A stretch of DNA of 64,000 nucleotides from Clostridium sp. CM027 (GCF_024730565.1 NZ_CP077725.1:868001-932000), one strand, 5' to 3'. Numbered from the stretch's first letter, positions 1 through 9,333 are shown. Program-made: numbers and translations. The notes: a model not told the origin generated them from the letters alone.

Positions 1-61
1 AATGGCTTCCTATAAAACCTTCTGCACCTGTAACTAAAACTTTTTTCCCTTGCCAGTTCAT
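1..61 (-). CDS. legB: NAD-dependent nucleotide-sugar 4,6-dehydratase, LegB-like (N-terminus only)
   Basis: The first 20 codons of a leftward gene that runs off the window. The start ATG is at 59-61 and the protein begins MNWQGKKVLVTGAEGFIGSH. The TGAEGFIGSH glycine motif is the NAD(P)-binding loop of extended short-chain dehydrogenases. In legionaminic acid loci LegB, a 4,6-dehydratase acting on the nucleotide-GlcNAc made after PtmE, starts with almost this sequence. Its position just after the ptmE-like gene (16 nt gap) supports that identity. Only the cofactor loop is visible, so another epimerase or dehydratase of the same family is possible. Confidence 0.7.
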   Translation of the reverse strand, partial: MNWQGKKVLVTGAEGFIGSH

Positions 62-77
62 TTCATCTACTCCTTTC

Positions 78-1133
78 TTATAGTTTAAAATATTTGTTAA
101 TATCCGTGTTGGCCATTTTATAGTCTTCCATTCTACCTATATCTTTCCAGTATTCAGTTATCTCATAAATACCTGACGTGCAATTATTGTTAATTGCATC
201 TTCTATTAAATCAGTCATATTATAGACTCCATCTTCCTGTATGTATTTTATAATTTCAGGATTAACAGCATATACTCCACCATTAATGTGAAATTTATAT
301 GTAGGCTTCTCTTCTACAGACTCTATAATCATATTATCAGTGACTAAGACTCCATAAGGAACGTTAATTTCATAATTTCTAACACCTACAGTTATATTAA
401 AGTTATTATTCATATGATGATTTAAAAATTTTTCAAAATCAATTCCTGTTAATATATCTCCGTTTATAACTATGAAAGGTTTTGTAAACTTTTCTTTTAC
501 TAATGCTATTGAGCCTGCTGTGCCTAGTTTTTTAGTTTCTCTAATGTATTCTATGTTTACATCAAATTCTTTTCCATCTTTAAAGTGTTCCTCTATCATT
601 TTCCCTTTGTAATTAAGAGAAATAATAAAGTTCGTAAACCCATATTCTTTAAATTGTTCTATTATAAGCTCCAAGATAGGTTTATCACCAACTGTTAGCA
701 TAGGTTTAGGTAGTGATTCAGTTAATGGTCTTAACCGAGTTCCCAAACCTCCTGCTAAAATAAAAACATAATTTTGCTTTTTATCATAAGATAATATGTC
801 ATCTAAAAAATATAAGTCTATGAGCTTTTTATTTTTATCAATAACAGGTACCTGCCTTATCTTTTTCTTAATCATATACTCTTTTGCTTTCTTTTTGCCA
901 TACTCTTCTGTAACAAATTTAAAATCCTTAAAATATGTATTCTCTATACCCTCATTTATACTGTGGCCTTTAAGTATAGCACGCCGTATATCCCCATCTG
1001 TAATACTTCCCACTAATTCATTATTTCCATTTACAACTAAAGCTCCCCCTGTTAAGTTTTTATCTATAACCTTCATAGCTTCTTTTATAGTAGAATTCAC
1101 TCCTATACAATAATCATCAATTGGAAATTTCAT
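78..1133 (-). CDS. ptmE: CBS-domain sugar-1-phosphate nucleotidyltransferase, PtmE-like
   Basis: A 351-residue protein. An N-terminal CBS-domain pair (about residues 8-115) is followed by a nucleotidyltransferase domain starting with GGLGTRLRPLTESLPKP (about residues 128-144) and ending in WKDIGRMEDY. This order, CBS then NTP-transferase, is that of PtmE, the glucosamine-1-phosphate guanylyltransferase that supplies GDP-sugars to the Campylobacter legionaminic acid pathway. It sits between LegH-like and LegB-like genes, 4 nt after the former, which fits the same pathway. Guanylyl specificity is inferred from context; the sequence alone cannot separate it from other sugar nucleotidyltransferases. 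Confidence 0.85.
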   Translation of the reverse strand: MKFPIDDYCIGVNSTIKEAMKVIDKNLTGGALVVNGNNELVGSITDGDIRRAILKGHSINEGIENTYFKDFKFVTEEYGKKKAKEYMIKKKIRQVPVIDKNKKLIDLYFLDDILSYDKKQNYVFILAGGLGTRLRPLTESLPKPMLTVGDKPILELIIEQFKEYGFTNFIISLNYKGKMIEEHFKDGKEFDVNIEYIRETKKLGTAGSIALVKEKFTKPFIVINGDILTGIDFEKFLNHHMNNNFNITVGVRNYEINVPYGVLVTDNMIIESVEEKPTYKFHINGGVYAVNPEIIKYIQEDGVYNMTDLIEDAINNNCTSGIYEITEYWKDIGRMEDYKMANTDINKYFKL

Positions 1134-1137
1134 AACA

Positions 1138-1779
1138 TCACCTACACTTTATAATTTTCGATGGAATTCCTACAGCAACTGCATTATCTGCTATATTTTC
1201 AATAACCACAGCTCCTGCTCCAATAATTACATTATTCCCTATATGCACTGATTGAATTATAGAACTTCCCATACCTATATGGGTGTTACACCCTATGCTA
1301 ACTCCGCCAGCTAAACAAGCCTTAGGTGAAATATGTGTATTCCTTTGCAGCTTGCAATCATGTTCTATTACTGCACCGGTGTTTACTACGCAATTTTCTT
1401 CTATGTAAGCTCCTGGATTGATTATGGCTCCAGGCATTATACAAGTTCCTCCTGCAACATTTGCATAAGGTGAAACCATTGCATCCTTATGTATAAGTAC
1501 CGGTATGTTAAACCCTATAGCTTTTAAATTATTATATATATTTTCGCGAGTTAAAATGTTTTGGAGTGCACCAACACATACAAATGCATTTTTTACACCA
1601 GTATTATATAATTCTTGTAAAATGCTATCATCGCCTATTATAGGTATATCTAATACAAATTTATCGTAGTTATAATCTTTATCAGTTACCCCCACAATAT
1701 TATATCTAGAAGCACTTTTTATAATGTCTATAATAACCTTGCAATGGCCACCTGCACCTACAAGTACGATTTTCTCCAT
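1138..1779 (-). CDS. legH: NeuD/PglD/LegH-family acetyltransferase
   Basis: An N-terminal Rossmann-like PglD_N domain begins VLVGAGGHCKVIIDII. It is followed by a left-handed beta-helix of hexapeptide repeats (GNNVIIGAGAVV near the end). The expected catalytic histidine lies in GAVIEHDC. The ATG at 1779 is preferred because GGGGTGAGATT precedes it; a TTG at 1800 adds seven residues but has no ribosome-binding site. Family members acetylate the 4-amino group of nucleotide sugars (PglD, LegH) or sialic acid hydroxyls (NeuD). Between ptmE and legG the LegH role, making the diacetylated bacillosamine-type precursor, is most likely. Confidence 0.78.
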   Translation of the reverse strand: MEKIVLVGAGGHCKVIIDIIKSASRYNIVGVTDKDYNYDKFVLDIPIIGDDSILQELYNTGVKNAFVCVGALQNILTRENIYNNLKAIGFNIPVLIHKDAMVSPYANVAGGTCIMPGAIINPGAYIEENCVVNTGAVIEHDCKLQRNTHISPKACLAGGVSIGCNTHIGMGSSIIQSVHIGNNVIIGAGAVVIENIADNAVAVGIPSKIIKCR

Positions 1780-1800
1780 AATCTCACCCCTAACTATCAA

Positions 1801-2949
1801 CTAATACGTTATCCTTTTTTGTATAAGTTCCCTATCTATCTTTATCTCACTTAAAATTTGTGCTATTTTACAACTTGCATTCCCATCACCATAAGGGTTT
1901 GTGCAGTTTTCTAATTGCTTCTTAAAGTTCTCATCGTCTATTGATTTTTTAACGCCTGCTTTTACAGCTTCCTTTCCATAAGGTACGTCTATTATATTGA
2001 GGGCTCTTAGTCTTCCGTCCTGCCTTGACCCTATATTTACTACAGGCAGTTTAAAGCTAGGTGCTTCAATTATACCTGACGATGAATTTCCTATCATTAC
2101 CTGAGCTATACTTAAAAAACTTAGGTATTCTACTTGACTTAAATTTCTAAATACTTTTAAAAATGGATATTTAGCGCTATACTCCTCAATAACCCTTATA
2201 ATTTCGCTTCCTCCATTATCACTGTTAGGATATGAAACTATAGTTTGATATCCAAGTTCTACAACCGCATCTAAAGTTTCTCTTACTTGCCATTCCACCA
2301 TGTCCCTTTCTGTAGTTACTGGGTGCTGAGTCATTAAAAATATCTTATCATCTTTTAATTTAAATTTTTCTAGTATTTCTTCCCTTGATAAATATTTTGC
2401 TTTCGCAATATAATCAAGTCCCGGCGCTCCTACTACAAAAATATTTTTTTCCTTCTCCCCTAATTTAATTATTCTTTGCATGCTGTCCTCATTTGCTGGA
2501 AAGTGAATATGAGAAAATTTAGTTATAGCGTGCCTTACAGACTCATCTACTGTTCCCGTTACTTCTCCTCCATGAATATGAGCCACAGGAATATTCATAT
2601 GGATAGCTACAGTTGCTGCCGCTAGCATTTCTCCTCTATCACCTAGTATTAGTACTAGGTCCGGTTTTATTTTATCAAAGCTTTGAGCCATACCTATAAT
2701 TGAAAGTCCTATAGATTTAGCCATTGCCGCCCCTGTATCAGAAGCTAAAACAGTTTCAAATTTATCTGATACTACAAAGCCATCTTTTTCTATTTCATTT
2801 ATAGTCATGCCAAATTCAGGACATAAATGCATTCCACAAACGATAAGCTTAAGATCCAATTCCTCATGTTTTTCAATTTCTTTAAGAACATGATAAAATA
2901 TACCATAATCTGCTCTCGTACCTGTTATAACTGCTATTTTTCTTTTCAT
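1801..2949 (-). CDS. legG: Hydrolysing nucleotide-sugar 2-epimerase, LegG/NeuC-like
   Basis: 382 residues, normal for the NeuC/WecB epimerase superfamily. It opens with VITGTRADYGIFYHVL, the diagnostic NeuC/LegG start, and carries HGGEVTGTVDESVRHAITK in the middle and GNSSSGIIEAPSF in the C-terminal UDP-sugar-binding half. LegG removes the nucleotide and epimerises C2 of the diacetylated bacillosamine nucleotide, giving the mannose-configured substrate for LegI. A GGGAG site precedes ATG 2949. NeuC, which acts on UDP-GlcNAc for sialic acid, is the alternative; the neighbouring ptmE and legH favour LegG. Confidence 0.85.
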   Translation of the reverse strand: MKRKIAVITGTRADYGIFYHVLKEIEKHEELDLKLIVCGMHLCPEFGMTINEIEKDGFVVSDKFETVLASDTGAAMAKSIGLSIIGMAQSFDKIKPDLVLILGDRGEMLAAATVAIHMNIPVAHIHGGEVTGTVDESVRHAITKFSHIHFPANEDSMQRIIKLGEKEKNIFVVGAPGLDYIAKAKYLSREEILEKFKLKDDKIFLMTQHPVTTERDMVEWQVRETLDAVVELGYQTIVSYPNSDNGGSEIIRVIEEYSAKYPFLKVFRNLSQVEYLSFLSIAQVMIGNSSSGIIEAPSFKLPVVNIGSRQDGRLRALNIIDVPYGKEAVKAGVKKSIDDENFKKQLENCTNPYGDGNASCKIAQILSEIKIDRELIQKRITY

Positions 2950-3023
2950 ATTTAATCTCCCATTCTATAAGTGCATGTTCTATGTACTCATGTTCCATGT
3001 GCTCGAAATAATTTAGCTAATTT

Positions 3024-4067
3024 TTATTCCACCATATTTAAGGCTATTTGTTCGTCAATTTTTATATCTCTATTAGTTTTTCGCCCAACAATATCAATGT
3101 AGAATTTAGGCGAAAGTCCGTTTCCTGGTCTTTTGTAATCTAAGTCCGAGAATCTTATACTCTCCCCTGCTTTTATATATCTAACTGCGACTATACTTTT
3201 TCTAGCTGCCTTCATGGTATCAACTTCACTAAAATTATACATTTTAATTCCAGTTCCGAGTGCTATTTCTACATCTCTAATCGCTTTAACCATCTCTTTT
3301 AGCTCTATTGGATTCAGAGAAGCTTTATGATCTGGCCCTTCCATACTTTTGTCCATTGTAAAATGCTTTTCAATTATATTTGCTCCCATAGCCACTGCTG
3401 CAATAGGCACTGTTATTCCTTCAGTGTGATCGGAATATCCAGACACAATTTCAAAAGATTTTTTTATGGTATTCATTGCATTCAAGTTAACACTTTCTAA
3501 TTTAGCTGGATAATTTGAAGTACAGTGAAGCACTGCTATTTCTTTATTACCCAGGAAATTTATTACATTTATTGTTTCTTCGATTTCTGAAAGTGTCGCC
3601 ATGCCAGAAGATAAAATTATAGGTTTATTAAATCTTGCTATATGTTCTAAAAATGGAATATTAGTTAAGTCTCCCGAACTAATCTTAAAAGCCTCCACGC
3701 CTATAGACGCTAAAAAATCAGCGCTTTCAAAATCAAAAGGTGTAGATAAAAACATAATTTCCTTATGTATACAGTATTCTTGTATTTCTATAAAACTTTC
3801 GTGCGATAGTTCTAGTTTCTTTAACATATTAAACTGTGAGTCAATTTTTCCTATGTTGTCCTTTTGATATTCAGCCATTTCTGCATATCCAGTAACTAAT
3901 TTTTCTGTAATAAATGTTTGAAATTTTATGGCATCGGCCCCTGCAAATACAGCTTTATCTACCATCTCTTTTGCTATTTTTATGTCTCCATTATGATTAA
4001 CCCCAGCCTCTGCTATAATAAAAGTTGAATTTCCATCGCCTATAGCCTTATTTCCTATCTTAAACAT
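3024..4067 (-). CDS. legI: Nonulosonic acid synthase, LegI/NeuB family
   Basis: 347 residues. A NeuB TIM-barrel domain begins FIIAEAGVNHNGD and carries EKHFTMDKSMEGPDHKAS, the active-site segment of the family. A C-terminal SAF (antifreeze-like) domain covers about residues 285-345. The enzyme condenses phosphoenolpyruvate with the 6-deoxy-diacetamido-mannose released by LegG to form the nine-carbon acid. The start overlaps the end of the upstream CMP-transferase gene by 8 nt, suggesting translational coupling. NeuB (sialic acid) or PseI (pseudaminic acid) share the fold; pathway neighbours point to legionaminic acid. Confidence 0.88.
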   Translation of the reverse strand: MFKIGNKAIGDGNSTFIIAEAGVNHNGDIKIAKEMVDKAVFAGADAIKFQTFITEKLVTGYAEMAEYQKDNIGKIDSQFNMLKKLELSHESFIEIQEYCIHKEIMFLSTPFDFESADFLASIGVEAFKISSGDLTNIPFLEHIARFNKPIILSSGMATLSEIEETINVINFLGNKEIAVLHCTSNYPAKLESVNLNAMNTIKKSFEIVSGYSDHTEGITVPIAAVAMGANIIEKHFTMDKSMEGPDHKASLNPIELKEMVKAIRDVEIALGTGIKMYNFSEVDTMKAARKSIVAVRYIKAGESIRFSDLDYKRPGNGLSPKFYIDIVGRKTNRDIKIDEQIALNMVE

Positions 4068-4764
4068 GAATACTCGTATCTATTATCATCTCTACAATTC
4101 TTGCATCGAGCATCGTGTCAATATCTATAGAGCTTTCCTTGTTCATTACATAAGGGATTGTGTTTTCATCAACAAATTTTTTTTTGTTAACTAACATATC
4201 ATTTGAATTTATATATAGTGCACCATTAAATATATAAAAAGCAGGTAAGTCTTGCCTTCTGATATTTGTTCCTTCAAAACTTATGACTTCTTTTAGCTTT
4301 TCATTTTCTATACTTCTCATAAGTACAGGATTTTCATAGGCTTCACATACACTTACTAAAGAGGTACTATTACTCTCAATAACCTTTTCTATAGATTCAT
4401 CCAGGTGCTTAAACGTTCTTAATGGAGATGTGGGTTGCAATAATATTACGTAATCAAAACTTACATTATTTTTTTTGTAAAAATCTATTGAATGTATAAC
4501 TACGTCTATGGATTTTGAAGTATCATTTGATAGTTCTTCTGGTCTTAAAAAAGGTACCTTAGCCCCATATTGCTGTGCTATAACCTTAATAACCTCACTA
4601 TCTGTTGATACAATTAATTCATCTATATATTTAGATTTTTTTCCTGATTCAATTGTATAAGCTATAAGTGGTTTACCACTTATAGCCATAATATTTTTAT
4701 TTGGTATACCTTTCGAACCACCTCTTGCTGGAATAATAGCTAGAAACTTCTTATTCTTATACAT
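4060..4764 (-). CDS. legF: CMP-nonulosonic acid cytidylyltransferase, LegF/NeuA family
   Basis: A 234-residue protein from the ATG at 4764, which has AAGGTG six nt upstream; a longer reading frame to 4848 would overlap the preceding gene and has no better ribosome-binding site. It starts with the CTP-binding signature IPARGGSKGIPNKN and carries LQPTSPLR, both standard in CMP-sialate and CMP-legionaminate synthetases. It activates the acid made by LegI as its CMP form for a glycosyltransferase that must lie outside the window. Substrate choice is inferred from the operon. Confidence 0.87.
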   Translation of the reverse strand: MYKNKKFLAIIPARGGSKGIPNKNIMAISGKPLIAYTIESGKKSKYIDELIVSTDSEVIKVIAQQYGAKVPFLRPEELSNDTSKSIDVVIHSIDFYKKNNVSFDYVILLQPTSPLRTFKHLDESIEKVIESNSTSLVSVCEAYENPVLMRSIENEKLKEVISFEGTNIRRQDLPAFYIFNGALYINSNDMLVNKKKFVDENTIPYVMNKESSIDIDTMLDARIVEMIIDTSIHV

Positions 4765-4786
4765 AATTATCACCTTTTGCTTCCTT

Positions 4787-5527
4787 TTATTGATTTTTAA
4801 GCAATTGATCCTCTGGTACAGATCGAAGCACTTTAGCTGGATTACCAACTACGATTTTACCTGCTTCCACGTCTTTTGTGACCACACTACCTGCTGCCAC
4901 AAAACCATCTTCATGTATAGCAATACCTGGCAGGATAACTGCTCCTGCTCCAATTCTACCACCTTTTTTTATAGTTACCCCTTTGAACTTTCCAAATCTT
5001 TCTTTTGATCTGCCTGCATAATTATCATTAGAGGTTGTAACACATGGCGCAATAAATACATAATCCTCAACTTCTGAATAAGCTGTTAAATATACATTAG
5101 TCTGTATTTTGCAATTAGAACCAACCTTACAGAAATTTTCAATAGTTGCTGCACGGCCGATAATTGTTTTTGAACCTACAATTACATTTTCTCTTATTAC
5201 AGCAGTGTCAGCAATAAGTGTTTTTTCTGCAATTGCGCATCCACAATAAATAATCACTCCTGCCCCTATAATGCAACCTTCACTTATTTCAGCTGGAAGC
5301 AATTTTTCCTCACTTTTGAATATACTGTTTACTGATCTCATAGGTTGTTTACCTATTACCGTATTATCATCTATTCTAACATTATCTGCTATAACAGTTC
5401 CTATGTGAATAACTACATTACTTCCTATAATACAATTTTCACCTATTACTACATTATCTTCTACTACCACAAAATGTCCCATTGTTACATTATTGCCAAT
5501 TTTGCTTTTTTCTGAAACATAATTCAT
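4787..5527 (-). CDS. Hexapeptide-repeat acyltransferase, WbpD-like
   Basis: 246 residues of left-handed beta-helix hexapeptide repeats (GENCIIGSNVVIHIG, GAGAVILPGIAI, ending VVGNPAKVLRSV). The segment APCVTTSNDNY resembles the active-site region of WbpD/WlbB, which N-acetylate the 3-amino group of UDP-GlcNAc3NA. At 246 residues it is longer than the roughly 190 usual for WbpD because of extra N-terminal coils. Directly upstream lie a Gfo/Idh oxidoreductase and a nucleotide-sugar dehydrogenase, the partners of WbpD in diacetamido-uronic acid synthesis. A general sugar acetyltransferase is the alternative. Confidence 0.7.
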   Translation of the reverse strand: MNYVSEKSKIGNNVTMGHFVVVEDNVVIGENCIIGSNVVIHIGTVIADNVRIDDNTVIGKQPMRSVNSIFKSEEKLLPAEISEGCIIGAGVIIYCGCAIAEKTLIADTAVIRENVIVGSKTIIGRAATIENFCKVGSNCKIQTNVYLTAYSEVEDYVFIAPCVTTSNDNYAGRSKERFGKFKGVTIKKGGRIGAGAVILPGIAIHEDGFVAAGSVVTKDVEAGKIVVGNPAKVLRSVPEDQLLKNQ

Positions 5528-5561
5528 AAAAATACCCTCTTTTCATATAATATCTTCAAAA

Positions 5562-6650
5562 TTATTTTTTCATTTCGAGTGTTGAGAAATCCCCCATTGG
5601 AAATTTAACTGGGAGACCTGTAAGTCTTGATTTATAAGCTGCAAGTATAATAGACATACCTTTTTTTCCTTCTTCGCCATTTATAAGCGGTTCTCTATGC
5701 ATATTTATAGCATCTATCATATTTTTAAATAAGGGGGTATGTCCGAAGCCATATACTGAATCTGGATTTCCCTTTTGCTGCATTAATATTTCCTGCTCAG
5801 TATCCTTATTATCAGCAAATCTCCAAGTTTCTATTGAATTAACTGCAATGCCTCCGATAGAAACAGTACCAGTTTCACCAAAAATGCTCAATGTTTCTTC
5901 CAAGTTTTTAGGATATACACAAGCCGATCCTTCAACTATACCTATAGCTCCATTTATAAATCTTATAATTATTGCTCCAAAATCCTCACCTTCTATATCT
6001 CGAAGGAAAGTACCACACTGAGCATAAACCGTATCTATTTCTCCACCCATCATCCATTGTAATAAATCAATATTGTGAATACATTGATTCATTAAAGTAC
6101 CACCATCCAGGCTCCACGTTCCTCTCCAAGGTGCTTGCGTGTAATATTCCATATTTCTATTCCAAAGAATTCTTGCTGTTCCATTAACTAATTTTCCAAA
6201 CCTGTTTTTGTCGACTGCAGCTCTAAGTTTTCTTATTGGCTCATTAAACCTATTTTGGTGACTAACACAAAGCTTTACATTATTTTCTCTTGAGCATTTA
6301 ATCATTCTATCAGCATCTTGAATAGATAATGCCATTGGTTTTTCAACAATTACATGTTTCCCACTATTCATGCAATATATAGCTATTTCTGGATGATACC
6401 CACTTTCAGTAGCTATAGAAACCATATCAATATCAGTTTTCTCAAGCATTTCTTTATAATCTATATAAACTTTTACATCTGAATTTTCACCTATTGCTTC
6501 TATATACTCATCTCTTTTGGAATTAGCATTAACTTCTAACACATCGCAAACTGCTACAAGTTCAACTTCTGTTTTATTTTGTGTTATAGCCTCCACGTGT
6601 TTGTATGCTATTCTTCCACATCCTATTATTGCAATTTTTAATTTTTTCAT
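5562..6650 (-). CDS. Gfo/Idh/MocA oxidoreductase, WbpB/WlbA-like
   Basis: 362 residues. The N-terminal Rossmann motif is IAIIGCGRIAYKHVEAI and the family signature EKPMALSIQDADRM follows near residue 95. The C-terminal half is the usual alpha/beta substrate-binding domain. WbpB/WlbA oxidises the 3-hydroxyl of UDP-GlcNAcA before transamination, and adjacency to a WbpA-like dehydrogenase and a WbpD-like transferase supports that role. The PLP aminotransferase expected next (WbpE type) is not in the window and may lie to the left. The family is broad, so the substrate is inferred only from context. Confidence 0.75.
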   Translation of the reverse strand: MKKLKIAIIGCGRIAYKHVEAITQNKTEVELVAVCDVLEVNANSKRDEYIEAIGENSDVKVYIDYKEMLEKTDIDMVSIATESGYHPEIAIYCMNSGKHVIVEKPMALSIQDADRMIKCSRENNVKLCVSHQNRFNEPIRKLRAAVDKNRFGKLVNGTARILWNRNMEYYTQAPWRGTWSLDGGTLMNQCIHNIDLLQWMMGGEIDTVYAQCGTFLRDIEGEDFGAIIIRFINGAIGIVEGSACVYPKNLEETLSIFGETGTVSIGGIAVNSIETWRFADNKDTEQEILMQQKGNPDSVYGFGHTPLFKNMIDAINMHREPLINGEEGKKGMSIILAAYKSRLTGLPVKFPMGDFSTLEMKK

Positions 6651-6743
6651 TTAAACCCCTCCTTGCAATTACTCTTAAAGGTGCCTTCCTAGGATTTTGG
6701 CATGCAATATTATAAAATATTTTACAATGCTTGCATGCATTAT

Positions 6744-8060
6744 TTAGAGTTTATTTATCTTTTCTCTATTATTTACAACATGCTTTGTAGCATTTCTAGT
6801 ATCATATAGTAAGCTAGCTTCTTCCACAATTTTTTCATAATTATAACCACTATGATCTGTGGTTATTACTACTATATCCGCATTTTTTATTTCATATTCC
6901 CAAGTTACAGATACATATTCTTTACCCTTGTGTGTGAATTTTTTAATAAATGGATCATTTATAATTATATCCGCACCATTTTTTTCTAATTGATCAATAA
7001 CCTTTAATGTTGGTGATTCTCTCACATCATCTATGTCTTTCTTGTAAGCTACACCCATAAGGAGAACTTTTGCTCCGTTTAGTGCCTTTTTATTACCATT
7101 TAAAAGTTTCATAACATTTTCAAGCACAAATTCAGGCATATAATCGTTAATTATACCCGACGCTTCTATTAATTTTGTATGATAATCATACTCTTTTGCT
7201 TTCCACTCTAGATAAAATGGATCAAGTGGTATACAGTGTCCACCAATCCCTGGGCCTGGGTAGAATGGCATAAATCCATAAGGCTTAGTTTTAGCTGCAT
7301 CTATTACTTCCCAAACATCTATATTCATCCTTTTACACAGAATAGCCATTTCATTAGCTAGTGCTATATTTACATTTCTAAAAGTATTTTCAAGAATTTT
7401 TTCCATTTCAGCCACTGCTGGAGAAGACACTTCCAATATTTCTCCCTCTAGTACACTTCTGTACAACATTCCTGCTACTTCAGTACAATTAGGAGTACAT
7501 CCTCCAACTACCTTTGGGGTGTTTTTTGTATTAAACTGCTTATTCCCTGGATCAACTCTCTCTGGAGAAAATGCCAAGAAAAAATCTACTCCACATTTTA
7601 AACCTGATTCTTCAAGTATTGGTTTTAGTACTTCCTGCGTTGTTCCTGGGTATGTAGTGCTTTCGAGTACTACTAACATCCCCCTATGTAAATACTTAGC
7701 TACACTTCTAGTTGATTCCACTACATATGATAAATCCGGTTGCTTATATAAATCTAGTGGCGTAGGGACTGCAATACACACTGTATCAACATCCTTAACA
7801 AAGCTAAAGTCTGTGGTAGCTTTAAGTTTTCCTTCTTGTACTAATCTAAGTAAATCTGAATCTACAATATCACCAATGTAATTGTGTCCCTCATTTACCA
7901 TTTGAACCTTTTGATCTTGAACATCAAACCCTATTACTTCATATCCTACTTTAGCCTTTTCTACAGCTAATGGCAATCCCACATAACCCAAGCCTACTAC
8001 ACCAAGTTTAGCTGTTTTATTTTTCAATTTTAATAATAACTCCTCTTTAAATTGAAACAT
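6744..8060 (-). CDS. UDP-sugar C6 dehydrogenase, WbpA/WecC-like
   Basis: 438 residues with the three domains of nucleotide-sugar dehydrogenases. The NAD-binding start is GVVGLGYVGLPLA and the catalytic cysteine is in GPGIGGHCIPLDP. Wording such as AFSPERVDPGN is typical of the UDP-GlcNAc/ManNAc branch rather than UDP-glucose dehydrogenase. It oxidises the C6 hydroxyl to a uronate in the cytoplasm. It is the first gene of the leftward glycan operon, with AGGAGG seven nt before ATG 8060 and a candidate promoter at 8084-8113. Confidence 0.87.
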   Translation of the reverse strand: MFQFKEELLLKLKNKTAKLGVVGLGYVGLPLAVEKAKVGYEVIGFDVQDQKVQMVNEGHNYIGDIVDSDLLRLVQEGKLKATTDFSFVKDVDTVCIAVPTPLDLYKQPDLSYVVESTRSVAKYLHRGMLVVLESTTYPGTTQEVLKPILEESGLKCGVDFFLAFSPERVDPGNKQFNTKNTPKVVGGCTPNCTEVAGMLYRSVLEGEILEVSSPAVAEMEKILENTFRNVNIALANEMAILCKRMNIDVWEVIDAAKTKPYGFMPFYPGPGIGGHCIPLDPFYLEWKAKEYDYHTKLIEASGIINDYMPEFVLENVMKLLNGNKKALNGAKVLLMGVAYKKDIDDVRESPTLKVIDQLEKNGADIIINDPFIKKFTHKGKEYVSVTWEYEIKNADIVVITTDHSGYNYEKIVEEASLLYDTRNATKHVVNNREKINKL

Positions 8061-8083
8061 TTTGTTACCTCCTATAGCCTTAG

Positions 8084-8113
8084 ATCATATAATTTTGACA
8101 AATCTTTTATCAA
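8084..8113 (-). promoter_or_regulatory. Candidate sigma-A promoter of the glycan operon
   Basis: Reading leftward, TTGATA (8113-8108) and TATGAT (8089-8084) are separated by 18 nt. Transcription would start about 15 nt before the ATG at 8060, with the AGGAGG ribosome-binding site in the leader. Confidence 0.5.
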
Positions 8114-8326
8114 CAGCTTCATGGCTACATTTTACCACATTATAAGTTCCTACCCAAAACCTCTCAATATATTTTTTATACTAGCATATAATATTTTACC
8201 CCAAATATTTCTATTTGTTCAATCTATGGGAGTTTATTAACTATTTATTTAAAATTTCTTAAAAATCAAGTAATCTATTTTCTAATAAATTTACTTGGTT
8301 CATCCCCAATACTGAGCGCACCAAAT
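8114..8326 (-). other. Intergenic stretch without recognised gene
   Basis: AT-rich sequence between the galU terminator and the promoter of the 8060 gene. Only short stop-ridden frames are present; I see no repeat, RNA gene or conserved motif. Confidence 0.5.
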
Positions 8327-8356
8327 AAAAAAAAGCCAGTTTCACTTGGCTTTTTA
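8327..8356 (-). terminator. Rho-independent terminator of the cps/galU operon
   Basis: Leftward reading gives an AAAAAGCCAAG stem, a TGAAA loop and CTGGCTTTTTTTT, about 14 nt after the galU stop. Confidence 0.85.
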
Positions 8357-8369
8357 CTAATACTCTCTG

Positions 8370-9278
8370 TTATAAATTATTACTACATTTATTATAAATT
8401 TCTTTAAAGGTATCGTTATCCTTAATAGTTAGGAGATATTTCATAAATGCTTCTTTAAGATCATCTCTTTTAAGTGCATATTCTACATTTGCTTCTAAAA
8501 ATCCTTCTTTATCCCCTACATCATATCTTCTGCCATCAAAATTATAAGCATACATATTTTCCTCTGCTATTAAAGTTTTTAAAGCATCTGTAAGTTGAAT
8601 TTCCCCACCCTTACCAGGCTTTGTATTTTCTAAAATATCAAATATTCTAGGTGTTATAATATATCTTCCGAGTATTGCTATGTTTGATGGTGCTTCGGAT
8701 GCGTTAGGCTTTTCAATAACATCTTCAACCTTATAAACTCTATCTTCTACTGAAGTTCCCTTTACTATGCCATATTTGCTAACTTCACTTAAAGGAACCT
8801 TTTGAACTCCTAAAATTGAAGTTTCATATTTGCCGTAGCAATCTATGAGTTGTTTTAAACAAGGTACTTCACTATCCACCACATCATCGCCCAACATTAC
8901 AGCAAAAGGTTCGTTCCCCACAAAGGTTTTTGCACAACCTATAGCATGACCTAGTCCTTTAGGTTCTTTCTGACGTATGTAATAAATGTTTGCCATATTA
9001 GATATATCCCTAACCATTGTTAAGGTATCTTCCTTACCGTTCTTCTCTAATTGTTGTTCAAGTTCAATCGACTTATCAAAATGATCTTCGATTGCTCTTT
9101 TATTTCTTCCTGTTATAATTAATATTTCCTCAATCCCAGACGCAACCGCTTCCTCTATAATATACTGTATTGTTGGTTTATCAACAATTGGTAACATCTC
9201 TTTTGGTTGTGCCTTTGTTGCTGGCAAAAATCTTGTACCAAGCCCCGCTGCTGGAATTATAGCTTTTTTTACTCTCAT
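8370..9278 (-). CDS. galU: UTP-glucose-1-phosphate uridylyltransferase
   Basis: 302 residues from the ATG at 9278, chosen because GGGGAG lies 7 nt upstream; a frame extending to 9317 adds 13 residues with no ribosome-binding site. The GalU signature GLGTRFLPATKAQPKEM is at the N-terminus, and EKPNASEAPSNIAILGRYI carries the conserved sugar-binding region. It makes UDP-glucose for exopolysaccharide and other glycans. It is the last gene of the TPR-CpsC-CpsD-CpsB operon and is followed by a strong terminator. Confidence 0.95.
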   Translation of the reverse strand: MRVKKAIIPAAGLGTRFLPATKAQPKEMLPIVDKPTIQYIIEEAVASGIEEILIITGRNKRAIEDHFDKSIELEQQLEKNGKEDTLTMVRDISNMANIYYIRQKEPKGLGHAIGCAKTFVGNEPFAVMLGDDVVDSEVPCLKQLIDCYGKYETSILGVQKVPLSEVSKYGIVKGTSVEDRVYKVEDVIEKPNASEAPSNIAILGRYIITPRIFDILENTKPGKGGEIQLTDALKTLIAEENMYAYNFDGRRYDVGDKEGFLEANVEYALKRDDLKEAFMKYLLTIKDNDTFKEIYNKCSNNL

Positions 9279-9333
9279 AGTGTTTCTCCCCTCAAATAAT
9301 GCATTTCTATATTTCAACCTTATTTCTCAAAAT

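Noticed and set aside
8052-8240. A short rightward frame upstream of the WbpA-like gene
   Set aside because: It overlaps the opposite gene start and promoter; low complexity and no ribosome-binding site.
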